From NCBI RefSeq assembly GCF_001612555.1, contig NZ_CP015110.1, positions 868,001 through 932,000 on the forward strand: 64,000 bases of DNA. The letters are read 5' to 3'. A program made the position numbers and the translations under genes. This DNA comes from Acinetobacter sp. TGL-Y2 (GTDB taxonomy: Bacteria > Pseudomonadota > Gammaproteobacteria > Pseudomonadales > Moraxellaceae). This document shows, one piece after another, positions 19,456 to 29,665 of the stretch. The notes under the pieces are model-generated. The model had not been told where the DNA came from. It ran no database searches and saw only the letters and a list, made by a program, of their open reading frames with translations. Within the stretch, counting starts at the first letter, position 1, and each line of letters starts with the position of its first letter.

Positions 19456-20130
19456 ATGAAAGCCTTTATTGTTCGGACTTTGTTGATTATAGTCAGTATT
19501 ATCCTTGTAATTCAATTGTGGATTTTTTCAAGTTTGGTCTGGTGGCGCAGTAACTCAGTCGATACCACGATGCTGATGCGCTGGACCTATTGGACTGATT
19601 CGTCTAAACCGATTCAGCATCAATGGCGTGATTATGATCAAATCAGTGATAACTTAAAACATGCGATTGTGGCTGCTGAAGATGCAAAATTTACCCAGCA
19701 TCAAGGTTTTGACATTGAGGGGATTAAATTTGCTTTAGAGCGTAATCGTGAAAATGAGCAAGTAGTGGCGGGGGGGTCAACCATTTCCCAGCAATTGTCA
19801 AAAAATTTATTTTTGTTTAATAAACGCTCTTTTTTACGTAAAGGTCAAGAAGCAATTGCAACGGTCATGATGGAGCGGATGTGGTCAAAACAGCGTATTT
19901 TAGAGGTTTATATGAACTCCATAGAATTTGGTGATCATATTTTTGGGGTAGAAGCGGCATCTAAACATTATTTTGGCAAAACTGCAGAAAGTCTTAGCCG
20001 AGAGCAAGCTGCGTTTCTTGCGTCTATTTTACCGAATCCAAAATATTATCAACATCATCAAAATGATCGAAAAGTGCTGAATAAAAAACGTATGGTTTTA
20101 CGCTATATGAGATCGACTCAAATTCCATAA
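19456..20130 (+). CDS. mtgA: Monofunctional peptidoglycan glycosyltransferase
   Basis: Polymerises lipid II into glycan strands at the outer face of the inner membrane (GT51 family) without a transpeptidase domain. One N-terminal membrane anchor covers about residues 5-28. Motif 1 is [14 protein letters not shown] with the catalytic glutamate 75, and motif 2 is [14 protein letters not shown] (106-119). Motif 3 is [22 protein letters not shown]. At 224 residues it has normal MtgA length. It stands as a single gene between the rhomboid remnant and ppk. Confidence 0.94.
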   Translation: MKAFIVRTLLIIVSIILVIQLWIFSSLVWWRSNSVDTTMLMRWTYWTDSSKPIQHQWRDYDQISDNLKHAIVAAEDAKFTQHQGFDIEGIKFALERNRENEQVVAGGSTISQQLSKNLFLFNKRSFLRKGQEAIATVMMERMWSKQRILEVYMNSIEFGDHIFGVEAASKHYFGKTAESLSREQAAFLASILPNPKYYQHHQNDRKVLNKKRMVLRYMRSTQIP

Positions 20131-20256
20131 TCTGCCGTTTAGAGATTTTTCGATTTAGAAACGTTGAATGCTCAAATTTATTTGGGTATTTTTTTATGAA
20201 ACTGTCATAAATATGAAGCATACTTAGAACAGATCATTTGCTTGCAGGTTGGTGGT

Positions 20257-22329
20257 ATGAATACCGCAGTTTCTAATAGTCCTACAGAATATACCTATAA
20301 TGAACGATATATAAATCGTGAGCTTTCTATTCTAGATTTTCATCTGCGCGTATTGGAACAAGCGGTCGATCCGTTACATCCTTTACTTGAGCGCATGAAT
20401 TTCTTACTGATTTTTTCACGCAATATGGACGAATTTTTTGAAATTCGTGTGGCTGGTGTCATTGAGCAATTTGAATTGGGCAATGAAAGCCGTAGTCCAG
20501 ATGGTTTAACACCGAAGCAAGTACTGGAAACGATTTCCAAAACGACACATGCGGCAATAGAGCGCCAATATCGTATTTTGAATGATGAAATTTTTCCGAA
20601 ATTGCGTGAAGCAGATATTTGTTTTTTACGCCGTGGTGAATTGACGCCTGCACAGTCGCAGTGGGTGAAAAAGTATTTTCAAGAGCAAGTTGCACCCGTT
20701 CTGACGCCAATTAGTCTTGATCCGGCGCATCCATTTCCGCGCTTGGTCAATAAAAGTTTAAACTTTATTGTCACCCTTGAAGGTAAAGATGCCTTTGGTC
20801 GTCAGATTGATTTAGCGGTTGTGCCTGCACCGCGTTCATTGCCGCGTGTGGTACGTTTACCTGATGAATTGACCGAGGGTAAGGACCATCACGTGATGCT
20901 GTCTGCGATTATTCATGAACATGTGTCTGATTTATTTCCCGGCATGACAGCAACAGGCTGTTATCAATTCCGTGTTACTCGTAACGCAGACTTGGCACTC
21001 AATGAAGACGTCGAAGATTTAGCCAAAGCATTGAAAGGTGAACTCAACTCTCGCCGTTTTGGTCGTGCTGTGCGTCTAGAAGTGACCGAGAATTGTCCGA
21101 AACATATTTATGATTATTTGTTAAATGAATTTGACCTCGAAGAAGAGCAGCTCTATAAAGTCGATGGTCCAGTCAACCTAGCGCGTTTGCTCACCAACTT
21201 TAAACGTCCACATTTACGTTATGACTCACATACACCCGTGATTCCCAAAGTCTTGAAAAAATCTGAAAATGTATTTTCAGCGATGAAAAAGCAAGATATT
21301 TTGTTGCATCATCCTTTTGAATCATTTGCGCCCGTCATCAATTTACTGCGTGAAGCTGCGCGTGATCCGCAGGTACTTGCGATTAAGCAAACACTGTATC
21401 GCAGTGGACCAGATTCGGAAATTGTCCAAGTGTTGGCAGAAGCTGCACGTAACGGCAAAGAAGTGACCGCGATTATTGAACTGCGTGCGCGTTTTGATGA
21501 GGAGTCAAATATTGCCGTAGCGAATGTCTTGCAAGAAGCGGGCGCTGTGGTGGTGTATGGCATTGTGGGCTATAAAACCCATGCGAAAATGATTTTGGTG
21601 GTGCGCCGTGAGAATAATAAGCTGGTACGTTATGTGCATTTGGGTACAGGTAACTACCATGCAACCAACGCGCGTATTTATACAGACTATGGCTTAATGA
21701 CCACGCAAAAAGAACTGTGCGAAGATGTACACCGTATTTTTCAAGAGTTAACAGGCATGGGCAAAATGGCGAAGTTAAAGAAGCTTATGCATGCACCATT
21801 TACCTTACACGCCCAGCTCATTACCTTTATTGATGAAGAAATTGCCCATGCGAAAGCGGGTAAGCGTGCGCAAATTATTGTCAAAGTGAATGCTTTAACT
21901 GAAGTTCAGTTGATCAATAAGCTCTATGAAGCATCACAAGCGGGTGTTCAAATTGACCTGATCATTCGTTCGATTTGTTGTTTAAGACCGGGCTTACCAA
22001 ATTTATCTGAAAATATTCGTGTACGTTCAATTGTGGGTCGTTTCTTAGAGCATACTCGTGTGTATTATTTTGAAAATGCAGGTAATTCGCGCCTGTATTG
22101 CTCAAGTGCCGACTGGATGGATCGTAACCTATTCAATCGTGTAGAAGTGTGTTTTCCAATTGAAGAGCCGACTTTGAAAAAGCATATTTATCAATATGGG
22201 TTGCTCAATTATATGAAAGACAACCAACAGGCATGGTTACTCAGTGGAGATGGGACTTGGGATCGTGTGAAAATGGCAGAAGGCGATACACCGCATAATG
22301 CGCAGCACAAATTACTCGAAATTTTCTAA
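20257..22329 (+). CDS. ppk: Polyphosphate kinase 1
   Basis: Makes long-chain polyphosphate from ATP, reversibly, through a phosphohistidine enzyme. The N-terminal domain begins with [19 protein letters not shown], a signature of PPK1; the catalytic histidine is in [11 protein letters not shown] near residue 445, and [11 protein letters not shown] near residue 610 belongs to the second phospholipase-D-like half. About 690 residues is the family length. The ATG at 20257 is chosen over an upstream TTG because an AGG ribosome site lies eight bases before it. No ppx gene is next to it. A bidirectional terminator separates it from oxyR. Confidence 0.95.
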   Translation: MNTAVSNSPTEYTYNERYINRELSILDFHLRVLEQAVDPLHPLLERMNFLLIFSRNMDEFFEIRVAGVIEQFELGNESRSPDGLTPKQVLETISKTTHAAIERQYRILNDEIFPKLREADICFLRRGELTPAQSQWVKKYFQEQVAPVLTPISLDPAHPFPRLVNKSLNFIVTLEGKDAFGRQIDLAVVPAPRSLPRVVRLPDELTEGKDHHVMLSAIIHEHVSDLFPGMTATGCYQFRVTRNADLALNEDVEDLAKALKGELNSRRFGRAVRLEVTENCPKHIYDYLLNEFDLEEEQLYKVDGPVNLARLLTNFKRPHLRYDSHTPVIPKVLKKSENVFSAMKKQDILLHHPFESFAPVINLLREAARDPQVLAIKQTLYRSGPDSEIVQVLAEAARNGKEVTAIIELRARFDEESNIAVANVLQEAGAVVVYGIVGYKTHAKMILVVRRENNKLVRYVHLGTGNYHATNARIYTDYGLMTTQKELCEDVHRIFQELTGMGKMAKLKKLMHAPFTLHAQLITFIDEEIAHAKAGKRAQIIVKVNALTEVQLINKLYEASQAGVQIDLIIRSICCLRPGLPNLSENIRVRSIVGRFLEHTRVYYFENAGNSRLYCSSADWMDRNLFNRVEVCFPIEEPTLKKHIYQYGLLNYMKDNQQAWLLSGDGTWDRVKMAEGDTPHNAQHKLLEIF

Positions 22330-22367
22330 TACTCGATACTTTTAATATAGCCACTTACAATCTAATA

Positions 22368-22397
22368 TAAAAAAGGAGCCATGAGGCTCCTTTTTTT
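22368..22397. terminator. Bidirectional terminator between ppk and oxyR
   Basis: Stem AAGGAGCC / GGCTCCTT with an ATGA loop and A and T runs on the two sides. Confidence 0.9.
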
Positions 22398-22407
22398 GCT
22401 GACTGTC

Positions 22408-23313
22408 TTAACAAAGTCTTGCAGTAACCCGTTGTAAAATTTGCAATAACATATCAAATTCACTTTGCAGTGGGGTACTTTTACGCGTCACTAAAGCCAA
22501 TACACGTGAAGGTGCATTTTCAATCGGACGAATCACAAGTTGATCATTGTTTCTAAGCATGTGTGTATTCACCGCAATTTGCGGCAATAAGGTAAAGCCT
22601 AAGTTCGAGCTCACCATTTCAATCAGCGTAGGCAACGAACTCGCTTTTAGACGATGATCATTCTTACGCTCACCCACGGGGCATACACTCAAGGTATGAT
22701 CGCGTAAGCAATGACCTTCTTCAAGTAACATCAGATGCGATAAATCAAGATCTTCTAAGCTTTTTGCTTGCGCAGATTTGTGGTCAGCTTTATGGGAGAC
22801 CAGATATAAGCTTTCTTTAGCAACTTCAGCCACTTTTAGACCGCGCGTGTCAAAAGGAAGAGCCAACATGATCATGTCTAAATTGCCATGTTCAAGTTTT
22901 TCAACCAGATGTTCACTTTGAGCTTCGTGCAAGTGTAATTGAATTTTCGGTAAGTCTTTATGCACTTCTTCTAATAATTGCGACAGAATAAATGGGGCAA
23001 TTGTTGGAATGATACCTAAATGCAGATCACCAGTTAAAGGTTCGCTCATTTCACGACTAAGTCGCATTAAATCTTGAGCATCTGCAAGTAGGACACGGGC
23101 ACGTGCAACCACTTGCTCGCCAAGTGGCGTCAAACGTACATTTTGGCGATCACGTTCAACGAGTACGCCACCCAATAAACGCTCAAGCTCCATAATGCCA
23201 CCCGACAGGGTAGACTGAGTAACGAATGAGCGACGTGCTGCTTCTGTAAAATGCAACGTCTCAGACAGTGTCACCAAATATGACAGCTGTCTTAGGGATG
23301 GTAATGCAGCCAT
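22408..23313 (-). CDS. oxyR: Peroxide-sensing LysR-type regulator OxyR
   Basis: A DNA-binding regulator that turns on peroxide defence genes when a disulfide forms between two cysteines. The winged-helix domain is at residues 1-60 (FTEAARRSFVTQSTLSGGIMELE). The redox cysteines are 202 and 211 in EGHCLRDHTLSVC, with the nine-residue spacing of E. coli Cys199/Cys208, so sensing should be intact. It is the last gene of the rubA-rubB-estB-oxyR cluster, 16 bases after estB, an arrangement described in Acinetobacter ADP1. Unlike many LysR genes it is not divergent from its target. Confidence 0.95.
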   Translation of the reverse strand: MAALPSLRQLSYLVTLSETLHFTEAARRSFVTQSTLSGGIMELERLLGGVLVERDRQNVRLTPLGEQVVARARVLLADAQDLMRLSREMSEPLTGDLHLGIIPTIAPFILSQLLEEVHKDLPKIQLHLHEAQSEHLVEKLEHGNLDMIMLALPFDTRGLKVAEVAKESLYLVSHKADHKSAQAKSLEDLDLSHLMLLEEGHCLRDHTLSVCPVGERKNDHRLKASSLPTLIEMVSSNLGFTLLPQIAVNTHMLRNNDQLVIRPIENAPSRVLALVTRKSTPLQSEFDMLLQILQRVTARLC

Positions 23314-23329
23314 AGTGTCCTAGTGTTTA

Positions 23330-24265
23330 TCATTTAAAATGTTTTGCAAATAACCCACTGAGATGTGGAATGAAGTGCGCAGGAATATCATGCCCCATTC
23401 CTTCGATTAATTCAAATGTCGCACCAGAAATTGCTTTGGAAACGGCTTTCCCGTGGCTTGCAGGCAAAAGACGGTCTTTAGAACCGTGTACCACAAGCGT
23501 GGGTTGTTGAATTTGTTTATCAATCTGAAGTAAAGAACCTGTACATAATATTGCTAAAAACTGTTGAAGTACACCCGCTGGGTGGTAACTGCGACGATAT
23601 AATTTTCGTGCAGTTTGCATCACTTCAATTTGATTGATGTATCCGGGCGAACCAATGGTGTGAAATACTTTCAAACTATGGTTCACAATCCCATCTTCAT
23701 CATTGGATGCAGGTTTTCCAATGAGGCTAAATAACTGCTTGGGAAAGGGCGGGGGTAAAAACGGTTGATTATTACTGGTAAATAAAAGCGCCAGTTTTTC
23801 AATTTTCTCTGGATATTTTGCCGCTAAAATTTGTGCAATCATACCGCCCATAGAGGCGCCAATCACATGGACTTTCTCTAAACCTAAGCGATCAATCAAT
23901 AATGCGACATCATCAGCCATATCATACAGATCATAAGCCGAACCGTGATTGCTTAACCCAAAGGCAAAGCGACTCATCAATTTCAGCGTGTTGAGCCTTG
24001 GACCTTGATGACGTACTTTAGAAGACAAGCCAATATCGCGATTGTCGAAACGAATAACACGAAAACCTTGATCAATCAGCGATTTGCAAAAAAAATCTGG
24101 CCAAAACAACAATTGTGCCCCCAACCCCATAATCAATAAAATGGTCGGATGTTCAGCTTGACCACCAATTTCCACATGCAACTGAATGCCATTGCCTAAG
24201 TCGACAGTGGTTTCTTGCATGTATGCGGTATGTGGAGAGACACGATATTGTAATGCGTTATTCAT
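23330..24265 (-). CDS. estB: Esterase EstB, alpha/beta-fold hydrolase
   Basis: An esterase of the alpha/beta hydrolase fold, named from its place between rubB and oxyR as in Acinetobacter ADP1. The nucleophile elbow GASMGG gives serine 138; the aspartate is in HGSKDRLLP and the histidine in EGMGHDIPAHF near residue 291. It has no signal peptide. The ATG at 24265 follows an AGGAAA ribosome site. A hairpin (GGGTGTTT, 24284-24291, with AAACACCC, 24303-24310) without a T run lies between rubB and estB and could tune transcript stability. The substrate in the cell is not known. Confidence 0.88.
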   Translation of the reverse strand: MNNALQYRVSPHTAYMQETTVDLGNGIQLHVEIGGQAEHPTILLIMGLGAQLLFWPDFFCKSLIDQGFRVIRFDNRDIGLSSKVRHQGPRLNTLKLMSRFAFGLSNHGSAYDLYDMADDVALLIDRLGLEKVHVIGASMGGMIAQILAAKYPEKIEKLALLFTSNNQPFLPPPFPKQLFSLIGKPASNDEDGIVNHSLKVFHTIGSPGYINQIEVMQTARKLYRRSYHPAGVLQQFLAILCTGSLLQIDKQIQQPTLVVHGSKDRLLPASHGKAVSKAISGATFELIEGMGHDIPAHFIPHLSGLFAKHFK

Positions 24266-24324
24266 TGTTATTTTCCTAAAGTCGGGTGTTTCTATGCTTA
24301 AAAAACACCCCGTTCATTTAAACC

Positions 24325-25503
24325 CTAAATCGCAGCAGGAATCAAGTCTGGAACCAATTTGGTGAGTGTAAGCCGTTGTTTGCCTGCTGTTGGCCCAAGT
24401 AATACAAACCCACGTAAGGTCGCTGAACTATCGAATGCTTTTGCAATCATGCCATCGTCAAGTTCTTCGGTCTCCCAAGAGACATCGACATCGAGTGGCG
24501 CAGGTAAAACAGTCAGTGGGGCAGCAGGAGTTTTCACCGCAACAGGCATCGCTGGATAATGTACCGAGGTAGATTGACCATTGAGCGTTTTTGCGAGTGC
24601 ACGTGCTTGTTGCATCAGTGGCATCACATAAGGCAAAAGCATTCCGTTGACTTCAGCGCAGTCGCCGATCGCATAGATATCTGCCTGATTGGTTTCCATT
24701 AAAGTATTGGTTACTACACCGCGACTGGTTTCAATCTCTGCATCTTTGGCCAAGCCTATATTAGGTTGTAGACCAATGGCAGATAACACCACATCCGCCA
24801 CCAAGTTTTGACCATTGGCAAGGGTGACGATATAACCCTGTTCAGCATGCTTTGAAACTTTTTCAACGGTTGTACCGAGAACGAAATGAATGCCTGTTTC
24901 TTCTAAATTTTGTTTGAATGCTTCTGCAACATGACTTGGGAGCAGACGACCTAAGGGTTGGGGTGCCAAATCAATCACAGTGGCTTGATGACCTGTATTT
25001 TGTAAGTCATTGGCGAACTCACAACCGATCAGTCCTGCGCCTAAAATCACCACGCGTTTATCGGCACTTTTTGATAGATTTTCACGAAAGGTACGGTAAT
25101 CTGTAAGTGAATTCACCACGTGAATGTCATCACTTGCATCACCTGAAATCGCCAAGCGGATCGGATTTGCACCGACAGCTAAGATCAGTTTTGAATAAGG
25201 CTGAATGGTCGTTTGTTCTTGATTTTCGATATGCAATTCACGATTTTCGGCATCAATTTGCTTAACCCAAGTGTGCTTTTCAATGCGTAAGTTGAGTTGA
25301 GCTGCCATTTTTTCAGCATCGCCTAATCCAATTTGTTCAGGCGCTTTATTACCTACTAGTGCATTTGAGAGCGTCGGTTTTGCATAATTCACCGCATCAT
25401 CAGCACAAATCATCACAAGCTCTTGCTCGGTATTTAATTTACGGAACTCTCTTGCAAGGGTATAACCTGCCATGCCAGAACCAATGATTACGATAGGTTG
25501 CAT
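24325..25503 (-). CDS. rubB: Rubredoxin-NAD(P)+ reductase
   Basis: An FAD enzyme that passes electrons from NADH to rubredoxin, which in turn feeds the membrane alkane hydroxylase or other acceptors. The FAD-binding GSGMAGYTLAREF is at the N-terminus, the NAD-binding GAGLIGCEFANDL near residue 150, and the second FAD motif IYAIGDCAEV near residue 270. I place the start at the ATG at 25503, seven bases after a GGAG ribosome site, giving 392 residues, close to RubB of ADP1. It follows rubA after about 100 bases that contain a strong hairpin. Confidence 0.95.
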   Translation of the reverse strand: MQPIVIIGSGMAGYTLAREFRKLNTEQELVMICADDAVNYAKPTLSNALVGNKAPEQIGLGDAEKMAAQLNLRIEKHTWVKQIDAENRELHIENQEQTTIQPYSKLILAVGANPIRLAISGDASDDIHVVNSLTDYRTFRENLSKSADKRVVILGAGLIGCEFANDLQNTGHQATVIDLAPQPLGRLLPSHVAEAFKQNLEETGIHFVLGTTVEKVSKHAEQGYIVTLANGQNLVADVVLSAIGLQPNIGLAKDAEIETSRGVVTNTLMETNQADIYAIGDCAEVNGMLLPYVMPLMQQARALAKTLNGQSTSVHYPAMPVAVKTPAAPLTVLPAPLDVDVSWETEELDDGMIAKAFDSSATLRGFVLLGPTAGKQRLTLTKLVPDLIPAAI

Positions 25504-25563
25504 AAAACGCTCCAATACACACTTAATATAGATAAATTAGGATTTAGAAAAATCCACAATATT

Positions 25564-25598
25564 CAAAAAAAAGACCATGAAATCATGGCCTTTTCACT
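25564..25598 (-). terminator. Terminator-like hairpin between rubA and rubB
   Basis: On the minus strand the arms AAAGGCCATGA and TCATGGTCTTT pair with one wobble and a very short loop, followed by a run of eight T. It lies just past the rubA stop codon and before rubB, so it could stop most transcription after rubA and allow some readthrough. Confidence 0.75.
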
Positions 25599-25602
25599 GA
25601 AA

Positions 25603-25767
25603 TTAAACTTCGATCATTTCAAAATCAGCTTTAGACACACCACAGTCTGGGCAAGTCCAATCATCTGGAATATCTTCCCATTTTGTTCCCGCAGTGATGC
25701 CATCTTGAGGCCAACCTTCTGCTTCGTCATAAATCCATCCACAAACGATGCATTGATATTTTTTCAT
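25603..25767 (-). CDS. rubA: Rubredoxin
   Basis: A 54-residue iron protein that carries single electrons from rubredoxin reductase to an oxygenase. The iron is held by four cysteines in two knuckles: [18 protein letters not shown] near the N-terminus and [12 protein letters not shown] near the C-terminus. The ATG at 25767 has a GGAGAA ribosome site at good spacing. It is the first gene of the cluster with rubB, estB and oxyR. No alkane hydroxylase gene (alkM/alkB) is in this window, which is usual for Acinetobacter, where it lies elsewhere. Confidence 0.95.
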   Translation of the reverse strand: MKKYQCIVCGWIYDEAEGWPQDGITAGTKWEDIPDDWTCPDCGVSKADFEMIEV

Positions 25768-26312
25768 CTGATTCTCCAAAAAACTGACATATCCGCTTAA
25801 AGTTGTCAGTAAAATTCTTTTCCGTACATAGACTCAATGGATATGACTTTAAAAATGTACATATTCCCGCAAATTTTTACGCAGTTCTATGACCAATGTA
25901 AAGTAAATAACGGAGTTTAACCTACTAATCTTGAAGCTGAATGGCTGATGAGGACAAAACACGTGATGTTTGGGCAAATTAAAGCAGAAAAATCTGAGAT
26001 GTTATGGTGATTTTCTTAAGAGTCCCTACTTTCAATTTGATTTTATGCTCTTTTTATATCTCCAAAATCAGGAGTTTAAACTGAATTTGAACTGTGAGTG
26101 AGTTCGCTTGGACTTAGGTCTAACAGTAAAAAACCACATTTTAAGATATCATTAGGATGCTTATACTTTGTGTGGAATATTTATTTAAAATATGTAATGA
26201 ATAAAAACAATAACTTAATAAAAAACACTGTTCTAAAAAACAACAATTGACTGTTCTTCTGCTGCAAAATTCGTTAAAATTCACGTATTCCTTTGTCATT
26301 CTCCTATCTCCT
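25768..26312. other. Intergenic region, rubA / apt
   Basis: About 545 AT-rich bases between divergent genes. It must hold the rubA promoter and the apt promoter. I see no convincing gene, repeat or hairpin; open frames on either strand here are short and lack ribosome sites. Confidence 0.5.
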
Positions 26313-26855
26313 ATGATCAACTCGTCTACAGCTTTGTGGTCAAACATTCGTACTGTCCAAGATTTTCCAAAACCGGGTATTTGCTTTTTTGACTTAACGC
26401 CATTGTTTATGAATAGCATTGAGCCATTAACGGATGCACTGATTGCGAGCATTCCTGCTGAACAGTTGGCCGAAGTTGAAAGTTTCGTGGCTGTTGAAGC
26501 ACGCGGATTTGTCTTGGCGAGTTTATTGGCTCAGCGTACAGGTAAAAGCTTATTGTTGGTACGTAAAGCAGGCAAGCTGCCACCTCCTGTGATTGGTGTG
26601 GGATATAGCTTAGAATACGGTATGGATCGTTTAGAGATGTCTGCAAATATCGAACCGCAAAAAGTGATTATTGTGGATGATGTTTTGGCGACTGGTGGTA
26701 CTTTAAAAGCAGTGAAGCAGTTGATGGATAAATGCCAGCACACGATTTTAGGTGCCAGTATTTTTCTTGATTTACCAGACTTACACGGTGATTTAGATCT
26801 AAACGTTTGGTCGGTTCTAGATGACAAAAGTATGCCTGAACAAGATGTTGCATAA
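26313..26855 (+). CDS. apt: Adenine phosphoribosyltransferase
   Basis: Salvages adenine by joining it to PRPP to make AMP. The PRPP-binding signature VIIVDDVLATGGTLKA is near residue 115, and FPKPGICFFDLTPLF at the N-terminus together with VEARGFVLASLLA are typical of Apt. Starting at 26313 gives 180 residues, the normal length; an in-frame extension to 26247 is hydrophobic and unlike the family, so I left it out. The ribosome site is weak. It is a single gene with its own terminator. Confidence 0.94.
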   Translation: MINSSTALWSNIRTVQDFPKPGICFFDLTPLFMNSIEPLTDALIASIPAEQLAEVESFVAVEARGFVLASLLAQRTGKSLLLVRKAGKLPPPVIGVGYSLEYGMDRLEMSANIEPQKVIIVDDVLATGGTLKAVKQLMDKCQHTILGASIFLDLPDLHGDLDLNVWSVLDDKSMPEQDVA

Positions 26856-26875
26856 GTTGATTTAGTTGAGCAATG

Positions 26876-26906
26876 CAAAAAGCCATGGATATCCATGGCT
26901 TTTTTG
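26876..26906 (+). terminator. Terminator of apt
   Basis: Stem AAAAGCCATGG / CCATGGCTTTT with an ATAT loop and T run, 20 bases past the apt stop. Confidence 0.9.
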
Positions 26907-26992
26907 ATATCGAAAAACGATGATTTAAAATATACATATTGAATCGGCTAAGACTTTAATTTCACTCATTTAATAGTATTGCTTTAAATGAA

Positions 26993-27505
26993 TTAAGATG
27001 ATGAATTTAAGTAATGTTTTTCAATTTTCGCAATCAAGTGATTAATCTTTTCAGGTTCAGCCAGACGGTGATGTCCACCATTTATGCTATCGACTTGCAT
27101 AAATGATTCTAATTGATCTGCTGTTTGATGCATATCTAATAGTTCATCACCCAATTCAATATAAGCAAACTGCGGAATGTCATGATCTAAGTCGTCTTCA
27201 GTAATGGCAGGGTAATCCACGCTGAAGTTGGGCGCTAAACTCGGATTGGCAATGACCGTTGGCAGTTGAAAGTGTTTGGACATTTTCAGCGCCCAATATG
27301 CACCCAAACTATGGCCGACCAATATCGCAGGTTGAATTTTTTCAATAATGTCACGGTAAAACTGTTCAACCGTACTGTAATTCAGGTTGCGATAATCGAC
27401 ATTGATACAAAATTTATTTTCTGAATCAATCGCTTGAAATTTAGTGGACTCTTTTGAGGAATCTAATCCGTGTAAAAAGAGTATTTTGTGTGTACAACTT
27501 TTCAT
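26993..27505 (-). CDS. YqiA-like alpha/beta-fold esterase
   Basis: A small (170-residue) cytoplasmic hydrolase of the YqiA/UPF0227 kind. Its first block is ILFLHGLDSSKESTKF, followed by the nucleophile elbow VGHSLGAYWALK with serine near residue 86; an aspartate in LGDELLD and a histidine in GGHHRLAEPEK complete a triad. YqiA proteins hydrolyse short acyl esters or thioesters; the true substrate is unknown. It stands alone, convergent with apt. Confidence 0.82.
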   Translation of the reverse strand: MKSCTHKILFLHGLDSSKESTKFQAIDSENKFCINVDYRNLNYSTVEQFYRDIIEKIQPAILVGHSLGAYWALKMSKHFQLPTVIANPSLAPNFSVDYPAITEDDLDHDIPQFAYIELGDELLDMHQTADQLESFMQVDSINGGHHRLAEPEKINHLIAKIEKHYLNSSS

Positions 27506-27985
27506 TCTTCTAATTCACAGTTAGTGCAGCATCAAAGAAACCAAAAAAAGTATTTGAATAGAATAAATTTCCACTATTCATTCATGGCTATTCTATGTGT
27601 TCTACACAAAAGAATAACTTAGCTTTTGGTCTAATAATGAACATAAAAAATGCCAAATCTTGCAATAATGCAGTTTGAACAGACCTTTAGAGTATGGGGT
27701 TTGGTAAGTTCAACTTTTAAATCTCAATTGATTGTTTTAAGTCTGTACATTCACTTCAGTTAATTAGTAGCGTTACGGAAGCGAATGCACGTCATTATTG
27801 AACTTGAACTTAAGCAGATTTACCAGTTGCTACCGTGCAATGCTTTATTGATAGGTCGTATAGGCAACTGAGAGCTGAAGCGTGAATCGAATTGTTCAAT
27901 TGCACTTTGAACAGTACTGCGCAACGCTTGCTAAATCTGATATGCTATGCAACTTCCGATTTTTTACTACATATACGAGGCAGTG
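27506..27985. other. Intergenic region, esterase / lysS
   Basis: About 480 bases between divergent genes. I checked it for a tRNA and for a leader attenuator of lysS and found neither. Only short open frames are present. Confidence 0.5.
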
Positions 27986-29512
27986 ATGACGCAACATAAC
28001 GCTCAATCGACTTCTGAACAACCTATTTCCGAAAACGATTTAATTGCACAGCGTCACGCCAAGTTAAAGCAGATTGAAGCGCAGGCTAAAGCGACTGGGA
28101 AAAGTCCTTGGCCAAACACCTTTAAACGTGAACATTATGCGCAAGATTTACAAGATCAATTTGCAGACAAATCCAAAGAAGAGATTGAATCAAGCGAAAA
28201 TGTGTATGTAAAAGTTGCCGGTCGTGTGATGTTGAACCGTGGTTCATTCATCGTGATTCAAGACATGACAGGTCGTATTCAGCTGTATGTTGCACGTAAA
28301 GAGCTTGCGCCTGAAACATTAGAGACAATTAAATCATTGGATTTAGGCGATATTATCGCAATTGAAGGTTATATCGGTCGTTCGGGTAAAGGTGATCTGT
28401 ATGTTCATATTGAACAGTTTGAACTGTTAACCAAATCTTTACGTCCACTTCCAGACAAATTCCATGGCTTAACCGATACTGAAGCAAAATATCGTAAGCG
28501 TTATCTAGACCTTATCGTAAACGAAGAAACGCGCAAAACTTTTGAGATTCGTGCCAAAGTGGTCTCTGGTATTCGTGCATTCTTAACTGAACAACGTTTC
28601 ATGGAAGTTGAAACACCAATGATGCATATCATTCCAGGGGGTGCTTCTGCTCGTCCGTTTGAGACACATCATAATGCTTTAGATATGCCACTTTTCTTGC
28701 GTATTGCACCTGAGCTTTACTTGAAACGTCTGGTGGTGGGGGGGTTCGAGCGCGTATTCGAAATCAACCGTAACTTCCGTAATGAAGGTGTTTCAACACG
28801 TCATAACCCAGAATTCACCATGATCGAATTCTATCAAGCCTATGCAGACTATAAAGACTTGATGGAACTTACTGAAAACATGCTTGAAAAATTAGCCAGC
28901 GATATTTTGGGTTCTACAGATGTTCCGTATGGTGAAGAAGTATATAGCTTCAAGGGCCCATACAAAAAAATCTCCATGTTCGATGCAATTTTAGAAAATA
29001 ATCCTGAATTTAGCCCTGAAAATGTGGGGGATCGTGATTTCTTGGCAAACTTTGTAGAAAACGTTTTAAAAGAAAAAGTGAAGCCCGGCTTTGGTTTGGG
29101 TAAACTTCAAACCATCGTATTTGAAGAAACGGTTGAGACTAAACTTCGTCAACCTACATTTATTACTGAATATCCAGCAGAAACCTCACCGCTTGCGCGT
29201 CGTAATGATGACAATCCGCATATTACCGATCGTTTTGAATTCTTCATTGGTGGTCGTGAACTTGCCAATGGCTTCTCAGAGCTGAATGATCCGATTGATC
29301 AGGCTGAGCGTTTTCAAGCGCAGGTGGATGAAAAAGAAGCGGGTGATGACGAGGCAATGCATTATGATGCGGACTTCGTGGAAGCTTTAGAATACGGTCT
29401 ACCACCAACAGCAGGTCAAGGTATTGGTATTGACCGTTTGGTGATGTTATTTGCCAATGCAGCCAGCATTCGCGATGTGATTCTGTTCCCTCATATGCGT
29501 CGTAAAGACTAA
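27986..29512 (+). CDS. lysS: Lysyl-tRNA synthetase, class II
   Basis: Charges tRNA-Lys in the cytoplasm. The N-terminal OB-fold anticodon domain (residues about 60-160, [20 protein letters not shown]) is followed by the class II catalytic domain: motif 1 near [10 protein letters not shown], motif 2 in [20 protein letters not shown], and motif 3 [13 protein letters not shown] near the C-terminus. I place the start at the ATG at 27986, five bases after AGG; the result is 508 residues, close to E. coli LysS. It has a strong terminator directly after it. Confidence 0.96.
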   Translation: MTQHNAQSTSEQPISENDLIAQRHAKLKQIEAQAKATGKSPWPNTFKREHYAQDLQDQFADKSKEEIESSENVYVKVAGRVMLNRGSFIVIQDMTGRIQLYVARKELAPETLETIKSLDLGDIIAIEGYIGRSGKGDLYVHIEQFELLTKSLRPLPDKFHGLTDTEAKYRKRYLDLIVNEETRKTFEIRAKVVSGIRAFLTEQRFMEVETPMMHIIPGGASARPFETHHNALDMPLFLRIAPELYLKRLVVGGFERVFEINRNFRNEGVSTRHNPEFTMIEFYQAYADYKDLMELTENMLEKLASDILGSTDVPYGEEVYSFKGPYKKISMFDAILENNPEFSPENVGDRDFLANFVENVLKEKVKPGFGLGKLQTIVFEETVETKLRQPTFITEYPAETSPLARRNDDNPHITDRFEFFIGGRELANGFSELNDPIDQAERFQAQVDEKEAGDDEAMHYDADFVEALEYGLPPTAGQGIGIDRLVMLFANAASIRDVILFPHMRRKD

Positions 29513-29525
29513 ACATTTTCTTGTT

Positions 29526-29558
29526 TTAAAAAAGTCACTTCACAGAAGTGACTTTTTT
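29526..29558 (+). terminator. Terminator of lysS
   Basis: Long stem AAAAAAGTCACTTC / GAAGTGACTTTTTT with a three-base loop. Confidence 0.92.
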
Positions 29559-29665
29559 ATGGGTGAGATATTTAGATCGTGAAACGTTACACAGTTTTTA
29601 TGTTGAAAAAATAGATGAAAAAAACTATGGTGGAGACGAGAATTAAACTTGAGAATTGAAAACGC

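Noticed and set aside
24359..24559. Plus-strand open frames within rubB
   Set aside because: They are antisense shadows of a gene with clear FAD/NAD motifs.
26141..26452. Minus-strand open frame upstream of apt
   Set aside because: It overlaps the start of apt in antisense and has no ribosome site or family features.
27506..27985. A tRNA gene or attenuator before lysS
   Set aside because: No cloverleaf with a T-arm (GGTTCRANNC) and no leader peptide with hairpins could be found.
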